A model generated the notes under the pieces. It was not told the DNA's origin, ran no database searches, and saw only the letters and a list, made by a program, of their open reading frames with translations. A stretch of 64,000 nt of DNA from Liolophura sinensis (Eukaryota > Mollusca > Polyplacophora > Chitonida > Chitonidae): the NCBI RefSeq assembly GCF_032854445.1, contig NC_088306.1:17271764-17335763 (forward strand), in the 5' to 3' direction. Position 1 is the first letter of the stretch, and each line of letters begins with the position of its first letter. The position numbers and the translations under genes were made by a program. This document shows, one piece after another, positions 48,501 through 59,699 of the stretch.

Positions 48501-51500
48501 CTTGGGGTTTTTTTAAGCGAAAGTACTCATCCATATACATTATCCAGTCCAGTGTCATTTGTCAAACAGCGTTGTTGTATTGTTGCAGATCACATACGTC
48601 ACTGTCACCACACCCTACTTGCTGCTCTTCGCTCTCCTCGTCCGAGGAGTAACCTTGGAAAGTGCCTCGTTGGGTATAAATTACTACCTACTTCCGGACT
48701 GGTCGAAACTTGCCAAAGTCCAGGTGTGTATTCCAACTGCATTCATGCGCGCGCGCTCTCTCTCGCTCTCGGTGCTGTGGCACAACCTTCTGTGTAACTA
48801 GCTTTTGTATATAGTGCATCTCATTTTTTTTTGCAACTGAAATGTTTGGATCTGAAATACCTGCATCAAACCGTGTTAATCTTCCTAGCAAACTGTATTA
48901 GACATAAACATGTTATAGAAATTCTGTAAGCTATATAGGCCATAGGTTCTGTGTTAGCGGGAAGATATTAAAACTGACCTTGGCTGGCGGATTCTGGACG
49001 TTGGTCGAGTGAAGAGGGAGATGAAGAAGCCGATACTACCAGTTACCTAAAGGTGAGGCATCTTGTCGTTTTCAAACTAGAAAGTTCCTCTTTACTGCTG
49101 AAATTACTAAGGTAAGGAATGCTGGGAATAAACGCGTGTGACAATCGGGGATATCATGACCACTCATCGGTTCCTGTGAAAGAGTTTGTTGTTTCATGAC
49201 CAGTAGTGTTGTGTTGTGCCAAGTCAACTTTGTTTGAGCATGTGTTCTTGGTATGAAGTCTTGAAAACAAAAGTGGATCTTTATCTTGTTTTTATCATGT
49301 GTTTTAAAAATGGGCAAAATGGACAATACAAATGAGTTTTAAATGCGTCACCGAGATACGTTCAAAATTTGTTATCTGATTGGGGTTATAACTTAGATCC
49401 CCAAAAAGTTTTCCTTGTGGCACCGACCCCAATTTTAGTCGTGATTACATATTCATCCGGTTTGTTAACTCTGCCAATCTTCTGTATTCAGCGTATTTTT
49501 GTATTTTCTGCAAATCTTAGGGCGTGTGTGATTCAACAAACCAAAGAGATATGTGAATCCGCAAACAAAAGAGGTATGTCAATCAGTAAATAAAGAGATA
49601 TGTGAATCCTCGTGCAAAAGAGGTATGTGAATCCTCGCACAAAAGAAATATGTGAATCGGCAAACAAAAGAGGTATGTGAATCCGCAAACGGAAGAGGTA
49701 TGAGAATCTGCAGACAAAAGAGGTATGTGAATCTGCAAACGGAAGAGGTATGAGAATCTGTGAACAAAAGAGGTATGTGAATCCGCAAACAAAGGAGGTA
49801 TGTGAATCCACAAACAAAAGAGGTATGTGAATCCACAAACAAGAGGTATGTGAATCCGCAAACAAGAGGTATGAGAATCCGCAAACAAAAGAGGTATGTG
49901 AATCAAGTTCTCTCCATAAACCTGATTTCTTTTTTCTCTGTATGTAATCTTTCTTGAATAACCATGCCTTTGTTTTGCAGCATTTCTGTCTGTTATTGGT
50001 TTGTTCTTAATTAGGTTGACGTCTTCTTCACAGGGTAAATGGTTTGAAGTTTTTCTTTTTGTGTTGAGAGAAGCCAGATATTATCCGATTGCGTTATCAT
50101 TTATACAGTAGTCTTGTCTTGACGCCATTCAGTAGGTGTCTTTACAGCTGTGAAAACGCCTAGACATGTATCGTTGTTATAGACATTTGCGCTAGACATG
50201 ATGTTTTAAGGAGTTTATATTTGTGTTTACTTTCTGATATTTTGTCACACCATTATTCTTGCTGGATAGCGACAGTGTGTTTTTTACTTCTAGACATTTC
50301 GCTGCCCAGTCTTGTGGTATACAGAGATGTAGGTGTTGTTCAATAACTTGACCAGTTTGTATTTGCATGTATACAATATGAAGTGAATTGGTCATATGTA
50401 GGTGTTGCCTTCCGTTTTTCTTCCTGTAGGACATTTTTTGTGTTTTTGGAGTTGGGAGTGTACGAATCATGGTACATTTCATCGTTTGTTTTTCTTCGCA
50501 TTTATCATTGAAGGGAAAAAAATGTTGAACTGTATCAAATGTGTGATCATACTTTGTTGTCTGTATGTGTTTAACATCTCGTTGCGAATACACAGTTTTA
50601 CTGACACTCTCAAATAATTTGACACAACATTCCGTCTACAAGCTCATAACAACAACATTTGCATATCTTCCTACATGGATACCAATGCTGTTAATTATGG
50701 CGATGGACAAAGTCCATTCTTTAATGAAGATCTACCTGATCTTAGAGTGTATATACCCATAACTGAGTGCGTACTAACACAACCCGTCTATTTCTGCTTG
50801 AATAATTGTGATTTTGGCGTCATTCTAATAAACCTAATGTTTGGCATGAAAAACTGATCCTCTAAAGTGTCAACGTTTTTGAATAAGTCCCAAAAATGTC
50901 AGAGTATAGCCCATGATAAAGCCTAAGCTACCAAAAGACAGAAGGGTTAATATCTAAAGCCGTTGACATCCATACCTGTATGGAATTGCTTAGAAAAATG
51001 ACAAAGGCTTGTTATTTTGGTAGAGATGTCACCTACAGTCAAACTCAGTCAACGGTGAAACTTAGCCCCTTGGAATATAATGTACGGGGGCGATAGAAAT
51101 GACTCGTGTGTTGGTAAAATTCCACTGGAACTACCTGTGTTACTGTGACCCAAGCAGGTTTTATATTTCCTTATTTGCTTGTCGTTAGGTACTTGTAACC
51201 ATCATAAAACACGGCCTTTTACACATAAAACACAAGACCCTCTCGAAACGGTGTTTAAGACAGCAAAAGGGTTGTTGCGTGCATGGTGCTGGCGTCGTTT
51301 TTTTTTTCGTCAAACCAGAGACACCAGTGCATAAAGAAAGGAGAATTCCTGTGTCTATTCGAAAACTGTCATATTGTACACATCGCCCCTCTCCCCTTTC
51401 CCTTCCCCAACAACCCCATGTTCACTTGGATGGTAAATCTCCATATAAAAAAAAAACGTTAAAATCTAGTTTCAAAGAACAGGAAATACTATTGTGGCCT

Positions 51501-54500
51501 AAATGGTCGTTTTCTACGAATATTTTCACAGGGTTGCATGATTATGACGAAGTAAACCCGAATTTATGCGTCTTTACGTCATGTCCGACATAATTGTCCT
51601 AGAAGACAAAAAAAGGCTTAAAAAATAATAAACATATAAATAGAAACAAAAGAAATAAATTAAAAATAAGTATTCTATTAAGCTGTAAGTAATTTTAGTT
51701 TATTTGTGATATACATTTGCTTATATTCAAGGTACTGTTACTTGGTAGCATACTATTTATTAACCTATTGCAAGATTCACAGTTATGTTTTCCATGGATA
51801 AACTTCATACTCTTCCCAACGGGATGCCTGTAGCAAACACTTCCAATGGTTCCATCATCAACTCTGTTGATGCCGACTGTTTATGGTCAGCTGTATATAG
51901 CCGATGCTGGCAGAACTAAAATCTCACAAGCATGCTGAAAAAAAAAACCGCTCTGTTGATTTCTTACATAATCCTTAAAGCAGACCTATGATGAGCAACG
52001 TAACTAACTAACAGGGTGTGCCAAGTTGGCGCTCTTAGTAAGCTTGTTTCAGCCTAACTTCGCCTACCGCTGCGCAGAGACCGTTGACTACGACCGAAGA
52101 CAACAACAACCAGTCAGGTATGAAGCCGAGTCCATGTAACCCTTGCAGCATCATCCAAACTGTCTTAATGAACTATGGCGTCTTTGCTTGAGGCTAGACG
52201 CCCAACCACCCAAGCCCCCCAAAATATTTTACAGGTCTGAGCGGTACAAGACTGAAGAGAGATGTGTGGTGATGGTTCCGCTTGGACAAGCCTAGCTTTC
52301 GTTGCCCTTGGAGAAAGAGGGGGTTTTCCCGCCGTTTCACAACTGGCAACAATGTGGCCAGTGTTTGCGAACACTTCTGAGCTCAGAGGTTTTTTGTTTA
52401 TTTAAGGTGTGGTTAGAGGCAGGCATTCAAGTGTTTTACTCCTACGGCGTCGGGCTCACTATTCATACTTCCTTAGGAAGCTGCAACAGGTTCCATCACA
52501 ATTCTCTCAGGTATTTTGGCTCGCTGAACGTATGTATGAAATCACTCACTTTGTGAATGGGGCGTGAAGGTATGGCGGACCATTCACACTTTGGATTGAG
52601 TTTTTATTGAATGTTTTCATCAACTACTACCACAAGTACAAACTATACCATTCACAACACACCACTTTTAATTAAGACAGTACTTGTATTTCTATTTTTT
52701 TATTTTCTACTTTGAGGAAGAGATAAAAAAAAACAACAAAAACATCTGAATAGTTAACAGCTTCTAATTAACGAAACAGCAGCTCTGTAAGCACCCGCAT
52801 AACTCAGACTAAAGGTTAGTTAGTTAATACCCATCACCTTCACAAGGAAGGAGCTATCTGCCTGGAAATTCACTCCCGAGAATCTCCAGTTCTTGGAGAG
52901 GATGATGGTATAGCGGGATGAGTTTCAGTGGTGGGTAGCCTAACTCTTCGCATAAGTCTTCTATAGCTTTCTGATACAGATTTTTGAAGAGCTGTGTTGA
53001 TAAGCAGTGGTTAATTTAACTGGATTGCTTGTTTTGGAATGGTAGAGATGTTAAGAAAGGTATAGCATGGAAAACGATTTTGAATATTGGAGGGCAGTTA
53101 TAGCGTTTTGTTTCATCGTTTTCCTGCCAATAAGAGGTTTCGGAAATTTTCTCTTTTGTTAGTTTGCCATTTAGCGTCTATTCTTGCTTAGACGTTTTCA
53201 TGGGGAAGTTTTATACGTTTGTCGATGTGGATAGAGCAATTTGGTTAGGTATTTATATTGTACCAGTCAGTGTTGTCATATACGATATTCTTCATTTTCT
53301 GCTGGCACTCTGCCCATCTATCAATGTTCAGACAAAAGATAATTACCAGATAAAAGTATTTATCGAATTTAGAAGGACCGATTTGGCTGGTTTTTTTCCT
53401 ATAACAACAGCGTTGGCTACGTCTGAAATTCGGCACCTGACCAGTGATGTACGGGAATCTGTGTTACTAAGCGTGGTGTCACATTTCATTGCAGACGCCG
53501 AGAGCGGCATTATTAATTTATGATATAAATAATAATAATCACTTAACAGTAATTTAGTACTTATGATTACAAAGCCTCGTAAAATGTCAGTTAAATGACC
53601 TTGAACTTAATTTTGACCTTGCCCTGTCATCATGGCGTCTTGTGCCCAATGCGCTGCTAATCCTTGAGAGGACTATGTTTTGTTTCCTTTCCTCTGATTT
53701 GACCAGCCTCAGCGGTTGTCTTCCGCACATGTCTAGATATATGTATTTTGTTTCTTTTTTAGACATATCCTGATATTCGCGTGCCTGAACAGTGCAACCA
53801 GTTTCATATCTGGGTTCGTCATATTTTCCGTGTTGGGATTTATGGCGAACAAACAGGGGCTGTCTGTGGACAAGGTAGCGGGCTCAGGTAAGACCAGCGC
53901 ATTTACTCTCTTTTGTTTTACTCTCAGAGCAGTCGTGGACAGTTTCGGGTTTCTCTGTCCGATCTTATTTATTTGATTGCGTTTTAACGCCGAACTTTTG
54001 TTTGGAGGAAAGAAACCTTTAAGTCCAAAATTTCTGATTAAGCTTTGAGTGAACTTCAAAGAATTAGATTATTAAAGCAAAAGGCCAGCTGACGGGATAG
54101 TGGTTAGTGGTTCCAATTGTGTATTGGACAAGGTGCAGACGTACAATATGTAAGAATCGAGAAACCAGATGGAAGGACGGTGACTTTAATTTTGAGCGGA
54201 AACATTTATATCCTCTGCTTTTCTGTGTGCGACAGTCTTATTTCTGTCAACAGTGATGTAATTAGATACCAAGATGAACAAGGGATATAAATTTGGGCAT
54301 ATAAAAGTATGGGTACTGCCCGTCCGTCTGTCTGTCTGTCTGTTGTGCTTTGTTTCCGTGTAATAGATGCTTCAAATATTATCCCATTGATACAATTGTT
54401 TTTGCAGCTTCATTGTGTGGATCCAGTTTGAAAACCATCTCGGTCCATGGACAAATTTTTCGTATTTAGTACGGGATATAAATTACCTGAATTTGGTAAT

Positions 54501-54651
54501 TTTGTAACGAAGCCTTTCCCTTTTCTGTTACTGTATAGGACCTGGCCTGGCCTTTGTGGCCTATCCCGAGGCCATGTCCCAGATGCCAGCGGCTCCAGTC
54601 TGGTCCGTCGTCTTCTTTCTCACCCTCATTCTACTGGGGATTGACAGTCAG
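42472..54651 (+). CDS. SLC6 Na+/Cl--coupled transporter, partial, eight exons
   Basis: Eight exons, 1194 coding bases (398 residues), all with GT-AG introns and matching phases, cover the N-terminus to TM8 of a plasma-membrane SLC6 symporter; family members are usually 600-650 residues with 12 helices. TM1 carries [18 protein letters not shown]. Gly25 replaces the monoamine-binding Asp, so an amino-acid-like substrate (GABA, taurine, betaine, glycine class) is inferred. Ion-site residues align one position above GAT-1 numbering: Gln292 and Ser296 (TM6), Asn328 and Ser332 (TM7), Asp396 and Ser397 (TM8). The EL2 loop has paired cysteines and about five N-glycosylation sequons. Exon 7-8 motifs ([22 protein letters not shown]) resemble the GABA/taurine/betaine/creatine branch, but exact orthology is open. 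Oddities are Ser22 where GAT-1 has Tyr60 and a divergent TM6b. TM9-TM12 lie beyond the window or were not recognised. Confidence 0.93.
42596..46186 (+). other. Intron 1 of the SLC6 gene (3.6 kb)
   Basis: Contains a doubled AACCAGACGGGGTTTT unit at about 43418-43450, a 30-bp array at 43755-43945, a MITE-like TTTAAGGAGAATGAAACG end at 45638, and C-rich sequence near 44915-44945. Confidence 0.8.
43755..43945. repeat. 30-bp minisatellite in intron 1
   Basis: About six copies of GTGCGCATCCTTCCAGGCAC plus ACTGAGGAAG. Because 30 is a multiple of 3, a 77-codon frame runs through it; this is not a gene. Confidence 0.88.
46187..46318 (+). CDS. SLC6 gene exon 2 (TM2)
   Basis: Acceptor TTTGCAG; encodes [17 protein letters not shown], then [20 protein letters not shown]. 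The LE-x4-GQF signature of SLC6 TM2 and the tyrosine expected at the chloride site (in FLIPY) are present. Ends in phase 1, donor GTAATA. Confidence 0.93.
46748..47075 (+). CDS. SLC6 gene exon 3 (TM3 and glycosylated loop EL2)
   Basis: Acceptor TGTCTAG. TM3 reads [18 protein letters not shown]. It is followed by [15 protein letters not shown], holding the conserved EL2 cysteine pair, then sequons NRT, NNT, NRT, NYT and NNS. Ends ATEFWE in phase 2, donor GTAAGT. Confidence 0.94.
47730..47900 (+). repeat. SINE-B 3' fragment in intron 3
   Basis: TTGCCTGTAGTCGGTGGT, GGCCGCCGTCATATAA and a degenerate GCGTTAAAAAACATCG end just upstream of exon 4. Confidence 0.6.
47953..48085 (+). CDS. SLC6 gene exon 4 (TM4, start of TM5)
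   Basis: Acceptor TTGTGAAG. Encodes [14 protein letters not shown], then [20 protein letters not shown] and GVKLTGK, the family pattern of TM4 and the intracellular loop. Ends in phase 0, donor GTAAGT. Confidence 0.94.
48295..48494. mobile_element. Possible MITE in intron 4
   Basis: Starts TTTAAGGATACATGAAACG and ends CCTTCATTCTCCTTAAA. The inverted ends agree at about 12 of 15 positions. The same end, TTTAAGGAGAATGAAACG, recurs at 45639 in intron 1. No coding capacity. Confidence 0.4.
48589..48723 (+). CDS. SLC6 gene exon 5 (TM5, loop EL3)
   Basis: Acceptor TGTTGCAG. Encodes [20 protein letters not shown], then [18 protein letters not shown] and SKLAKVQ. Ends in phase 0 with a GTGTGT donor, weaker than its neighbours. 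Confidence 0.93.
48724..52406 (+). other. Intron 5 of the SLC6 gene (3.7 kb)
   Basis: Carries a 25-bp minisatellite at 49545-49905. The remainder is AT-rich without further recognised exons. Confidence 0.75.
49545..49905. repeat. 25-bp minisatellite in intron 5, about 14 copies
   Basis: Unit GAGGTATGTGAATCCGCAAA plus CAAAA, with some units shortened by 1-3 bp. Minus-strand frames of about 100-110 codons are repeat by-products. Each unit carries GGTATGTG, which resembles a splice donor. Confidence 0.92.
52407..52510 (+). CDS. SLC6 gene exon 6 (TM6)
   Basis: Acceptor TATTTAAG. Encodes [14 protein letters not shown], then [13 protein letters not shown] and RFHHNSLR. Phases (0 in, 2 out) fit exons 5 and 7 exactly. 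Gln292 and Ser296 are kept. TM6b differs from the usual family pattern: Thr-Ile-His replaces a small/aliphatic trio, and GSCN replaces GSYN. Donor GTATTT. Confidence 0.85.
53763..53887 (+). CDS. SLC6 gene exon 7 (TM7)
   Basis: Acceptor TTTTTAG. Encodes [18 protein letters not shown], then [19 protein letters not shown]. Asn328 and Ser332 match the sodium-1 and chloride ligands. Ends in phase 1, donor GTAAGA. Confidence 0.94.
54539..54651 (+). CDS. SLC6 gene exon 8 (TM8)
   Basis: Acceptor CTGTATAG. Encodes [17 protein letters not shown], then [19 protein letters not shown]. Asp396 and Ser397 match the sodium-2 site. Ends in phase 0, donor GTAGGT, so translation must continue in a further exon. 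Confidence 0.95.
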
Positions 54652-57411
54652 GTAGGTCAGAGGTTATAGGTTACCTTAGTTGGTGTCAAAGGTCATGCCG
54701 ACACAAAACACTGGGCGTCTGTCAATTATATGCATTATGACTAAGTCGGTGTGCAATAATTATCGTAGGTGCGTACCGAAAATGAGAACAAACCAGAAAA
54801 TGCATCTTCCTGCAGAAACATAATGGGTTCACACTGATCCTTGAAATCCAGGAATGTACTTGAATTTTATTGAGAGAATTTCCATTCTTTGAAAAACAAA
54901 ATATTTAGTGTACGTTCCTGAAAGCCTGTACTGAAACTGAATTTTCTTAGAAAGTGTTGGAAAACCTAGCTCATTAGGTCCTTGAACATCCTGGAAAACA
55001 ATCTGTCACTAATGGGAATCCTGATGCGACGAATTTGATACCTTTAGTACATTCTATGACATTGGGCCGGAAATGCGTCACGAAGTCATTCGCCACCAAT
55101 ATCATAACACGGAGGCTTGTTTATAACACTTAGCCTGTGGCCCCGGATGTTTGAAGGGTAAACAATTTGTCTATTTATATAACACATACAACAGACGCTT
55201 ATATTATTTGAACGCAAAAAACGAAACAAGCATTTCAAAAACGTTTAAACTGTTTTGATGTCGCTTAAGAATGGTTTTCCAACCGGTTTCAAGCTGGGTA
55301 CTCTGTCATTCTTTTTTGCGAAATTCTCTTTTATTGCACGAGAGCACTGAGTTCGCCAGCTGTTTGTCGACTTTGGTTGTGTTATTTTTTTTTCTTTGTT
55401 GTTTTTTTAATTTACCTGTAAAAATGATGGTCTTGGGCGAAGTTCAACGTTCAAAAGACTAATAAAGCAAACAAGTACGTCTCCCGCGTTTTGAGACTTG
55501 AGTTTTGATATACATAGGCTAGAATGGAATCCAACCATAACAAAAGTGTTGGCGTGTACGCATAGGGAAACCAACTACGATCTTCTACTACGACCTTGAA
55601 GTTGTAATGCTATATCATTCCGACTGAAAAACGCTTAGGGAGGTCTTGATTTACAGCTATTAGTGAATGGTTTAACAGACGTTCTCTACAGCTTACCCTC
55701 CAAACACACACGCCCCCCCCCCCCCCATCCCCAACCCCACCCCCAATCCCGTGTCCCTACCTTTAGTTACGTGGTAGTAGTAAGCTTACAGTACACTTTT
55801 CGTTTTGCAACATTTTAAAATTTGAGCTGAAAAGTTGTACTAGGTATTGTTTCTTTTGGCTAGTACCCAAACTGCAAAGAACGTGAAAATAACGGAGCTA
55901 GGCCTACGAGTGGTACGTGAAGCGTTTGCAGTGAAGCGATTTGAGCGGATTTCTGTTCCCAAAACACGTATGATTACTAAGCCAATAGTTGTGACAATAA
56001 TATTTGTGTATAGTGTAGAGGAATTAAGTGAGAAGCTGTTTAAGAAAAAAAAAACAGGCAAACATGACCAACCCTAACATAGTAACGTTTGTGTTTGAAA
56101 AATTAGAGCTATGGACAGCCACATTAGAAATCATAAATATATATTAAAAAACTTTGTCTTATATAAGGCAGTGGCGATCCCTGGTGCACCCCTGTAATCG
56201 GTGCTGAACTCACCCTACCTTTCCGTCAATGACCCCTGATAAGTCTCGTGGGGGGGGGGGGGGGGGCAAGGGGCCGTCGGGACTGGCGCTAACTGCCTCT
56301 GACCGCTTCAGAATGTCCAGCACGAGATAAAGCAGATTTCACAAATTACTTCTCAGACCGTTTTGATGATTTTTTTTTCTGTTCATATTTTCTAAGCTGG
56401 ATATGTTTTTGTACGTCCTGTCAAACAAGACATCTGCTTGTAATAGATTGCAGAGGTTTTATTTCTTTGTCCGAAATATATTAACCATGGGGACAGTCTT
56501 GGTATTTTTACTCCATGATGTAAATTAATGAATACAGCTAGCTAAAACCCAATGCAGGATAGTTTATTAGAAGTGCTTATAGAATGTTGTTTAGTTTCGG
56601 TGAAATAATTGGGAATTTTTGAGTACAATGAAGTCCTCATATTTTATGGGTTGCAGTTCTTTGTTTGGCTCACTTTGCTTTATTGTTGTTTTGTATTCAG
56701 TAAGCAGATCTCGCTTGTTTTCTTTTTTGCTTCATTTTACTTTGCCTATCGTCCTCGTTATAAGAGCCACCAACAAAATGCTGGACATTTAGAGCTACAA
56801 ACCCATTCACGTCTAGTATTAACATAAATCCCCACTAAATCGTTTGAAAAGATATGACGTGTATAAACAGAACAGACAGATGTGTGTATCTAGGCTCGAT
56901 GTTGACGGTAACCGCGAAAACACGCTGCTCTGAGAGACCTTGTTAAGGTCAGATGTGTTTGTCAGCCTTCAGGTTTTGACGGGAACATTGCGCATGTCAT
57001 CCTGTGAACATGGCAAGATGTCAGGCAGGGCGATTACATCTTTGTCCTAACTGACCGAAACCTTTGACTGATATTTTCTCCGCCAGCTCTCCAATGGCTA
57101 ACGTAGGCATGGGAATTTATCTGAAAATTTAAAGACAAAATGTTAAAATAAACTAATTTTTCAACTTAGATCATGCAGTTACAATTCAGACGTCGTGATA
57201 TATGTTGTAAACACTGCTGTCAGAAGTGCGAATTCCCATGCTGTTGACTTAATTCACAATTCAGCTGCATAGAAGTATGCATTTGAAAGATGTCTTAACT
57301 TTCAAAACTGAGTTCATGCAGAAACCGTAAGCTAACATCTCAAACTCAACCCTTACACAAGTGCCTAGTGCAACCACTTGTGACGCCTCGGCTCACAGGA
57401 CCAGTGAGTGT
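54652..57411 (+). other. Start of the last visible intron
   Basis: No next SLC6 exon recognised. Contains a C-run at about 55708-55725, a G-run at about 56250-56268 and non-coding AT-rich DNA. Confidence 0.5.
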
Positions 57412-57826
57412 AGATAGCTGCACAAGATCATTTGAAACTATGCCTCTAGGCAGCTACACAAGTTCATTTGAAACTGTGCCTCTAGGTAGCTACACAAGAT
57501 CAATTGAAACTGTGCCTCTAGGCAGCTACACAAGATCAGTTGAAACTGAGCCTCTAGGTATCTACACAAGATCATCTGAAACTGTGCCTCTGGGTAGCTA
57601 CACAAGATCATTGGAAACTGTGCCTTTAGGCAGCTACACAAGATCATTTGAAACTGTGCCTCTAGGCAGCTACACAAGATCAGTTGTAACTGAGCCTCTA
57701 GGTATCTACACAAGATCATCTGAAACTGTGCCTCTGGGTAGCTACACAAGATCATTGGAAACTGTGCCTTTAGGCAGCTACACAAGATCATTTGAAACTG
57801 TGCATCTAGGTAACTACACAAGATGA
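57412..57826. repeat. 36-bp minisatellite with 144-bp higher-order unit
   Basis: About 11 copies of GCAGCTACACAAGATCATTT plus GAAACTGTGCCTCTAG. Four successive variants, beginning AGTTGAAACTGAGCC at 57537, recur in the same order beginning AGTTGTAACTGAGCC near 57681, so a 144-bp block was duplicated. Stop-free frames of 152 (+) and 127 (-) codons follow from the 36-bp period. Confidence 0.93.
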
Positions 57827-59483
57827 TCTATGTCTTTCACTGTACCCAAGAACAGTACAATGGTTCACGTATATGATTTATAAGGGCTTTACAATGGACT
57901 GCGAAACATTGAATCTTATGCTAGCTCCATGAGCTACGTCGATACATTGTCTGAATTAATGGGAGTAACGCTTGATAAGGTCAAGAATGAAAGCCAGCCT
58001 AGGAATCTAACAACAAAATTTTATTCTCCTTTCTTGGTACAAACTTAAGGTATGGTTGCTTGCAGCAGAGTTGTAAGAGATGTAAATAATCAATATTAGC
58101 CTTGGGCTGGTTGCCTGGAAGCATTATTAACTTCACAGCGGGATAAAAAAAAAACACACGCACTCGCCTTTACCTGATTAACAAATTCTAAAATTTTCCG
58201 TTCATCAATATTCATGTTACGATAGCAACAGCCTGGATGTGATGACCCAATGAGCCTCAGCTGTTGCGTGCCTGCGCGGACGTCTTTGAAAGCCATCAAT
58301 GCACAAATTACCGACCGGCGAGTGGAAGCAAAGTGCATTTCTCCTTACACAATATCTTCAACCTCCCCAGGAACCCATGCTTTTATTTGTGTGCTTTTTT
58401 TTTCAGCCCTCAGTTGTATTGAATTTCTACTCTGAAATAAGTTATGTCTTGTTCATCGATTTGTGTGTAATGTAATGTTGCTTAAATCCCAAGCTTTCAC
58501 CCTATTTAACTCCCTTTCGCTGTTGATATCTCTTTCGCAGCAATAAAAATACGAATGCATATCGATTTTTTTCTGTGCGATACAAAGTCTCAAGTTTTAT
58601 TATGAAAATTTGTTGGAGGCTCAACACTTTCTAAAATGCTATAAATTTAACACTTTACAAAATGCAAAGAAAATGTTGTAATTTTGCAACGTATCTCAGT
58701 GTAAGCTTGACTCTTTTCGGTGTTGTGCATGTTACGTACCTTCTTGATGCATTTTACATTATAAATATAACATTTTAAAATATTGCTCACATTTTGCAGT
58801 ATTTAACATGCATCATTCTACCACTGAGAAAATGTCAACGTTTTAAGAGTGTATCCACACTGCAAACGAAAATGCTTTGTTTATACAATACACAATGTTG
58901 ATGTTACTTGATGTTATTTTGACATTTGATGAAATGTGTCCACCCGATTTAGGGAATACAGTGCTATTAGAAAGGTTTGGCTAGACGTTCGCGTACCTCA
59001 TGCAGGGCACCTAGCCCTTGGCTTACTGAACACAGAGCTGATCGGCATCACGTTTTGGCGTTTCTATTAACACATGCTGTTACGACTGCGAGACCAAATT
59101 ACCGCGCACTTTTTCTTGAGGTTTATACTAATCAATTGCACCGTCAAAGTAGAAGCAGATGGAAGGGTTGGACTCAATATTCAATAATACACTTTCAGGC
59201 TGTGTTTGAAAGAATGCTTCTTGTTGTAACAGAAAGATGAGAAACTGTTCACGGTTATAAATTATGTGAAATCAGTGATCTCCATTTAAGACAAGTTCAC
59301 CTAAACCGATGACGTCACCACACTTACCCATCACGTGTCACGTCCAGGCTCACGTGTAGCCGAGCCTCACCATTATTGTAATGAAAGCTGAGATCAGTGA
59401 AACTTGACGCTGTTATGAGGGTCACATAGGCTCACAGCAGAGGTCATATGAGTTAATTAATTCAGCACAGGTAATATTAATTA
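57827..59483. other. Non-coding stretch, nothing recognised
   Basis: No exon with SLC6 TM9 features and no classifiable repeat seen. Confidence 0.4.
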
Positions 59484-59582
59484 ATTAATTTATTTATTTA
59501 TTTATCTATTTTTTTGATTTTCTTTTTTTTTTACTCAAGAATATTTCACTCATACGTCGCCGGGCAACATTATGATGGGAAG
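59484..59582 (-). repeat. SINE-A 3' fragment
   Basis: TTACTCAAGAATATTTCACT and CGGGCAACATTATGATGGGA with an adjacent TTTATTTATTTATC tail on the minus strand. The rest is missing. Confidence 0.65.
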
Positions 59583-59699
59583 ATATACTAATTGAAGAAG
59601 AATCTTAAATTGCGTTTTGGGCATTGCATGTATATAGTCTTGACCAGCCTTGATTTTCATGACAGACTCCGTCTTCACTAGAATCATAAAGCCTTAAAT

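Noticed and set aside
49533-49906. Regularly spaced repeats that might look like a CRISPR array.
   Set aside because: The units abut directly without unique spacers, and the setting is a eukaryotic intron.
53164-53523. 119-codon frame in intron 6 considered as a LINE reverse-transcriptase fragment or extra exon.
   Set aside because: No reverse-transcriptase motif appears in any frame, and exons 6 and 7 already join in phase without it.
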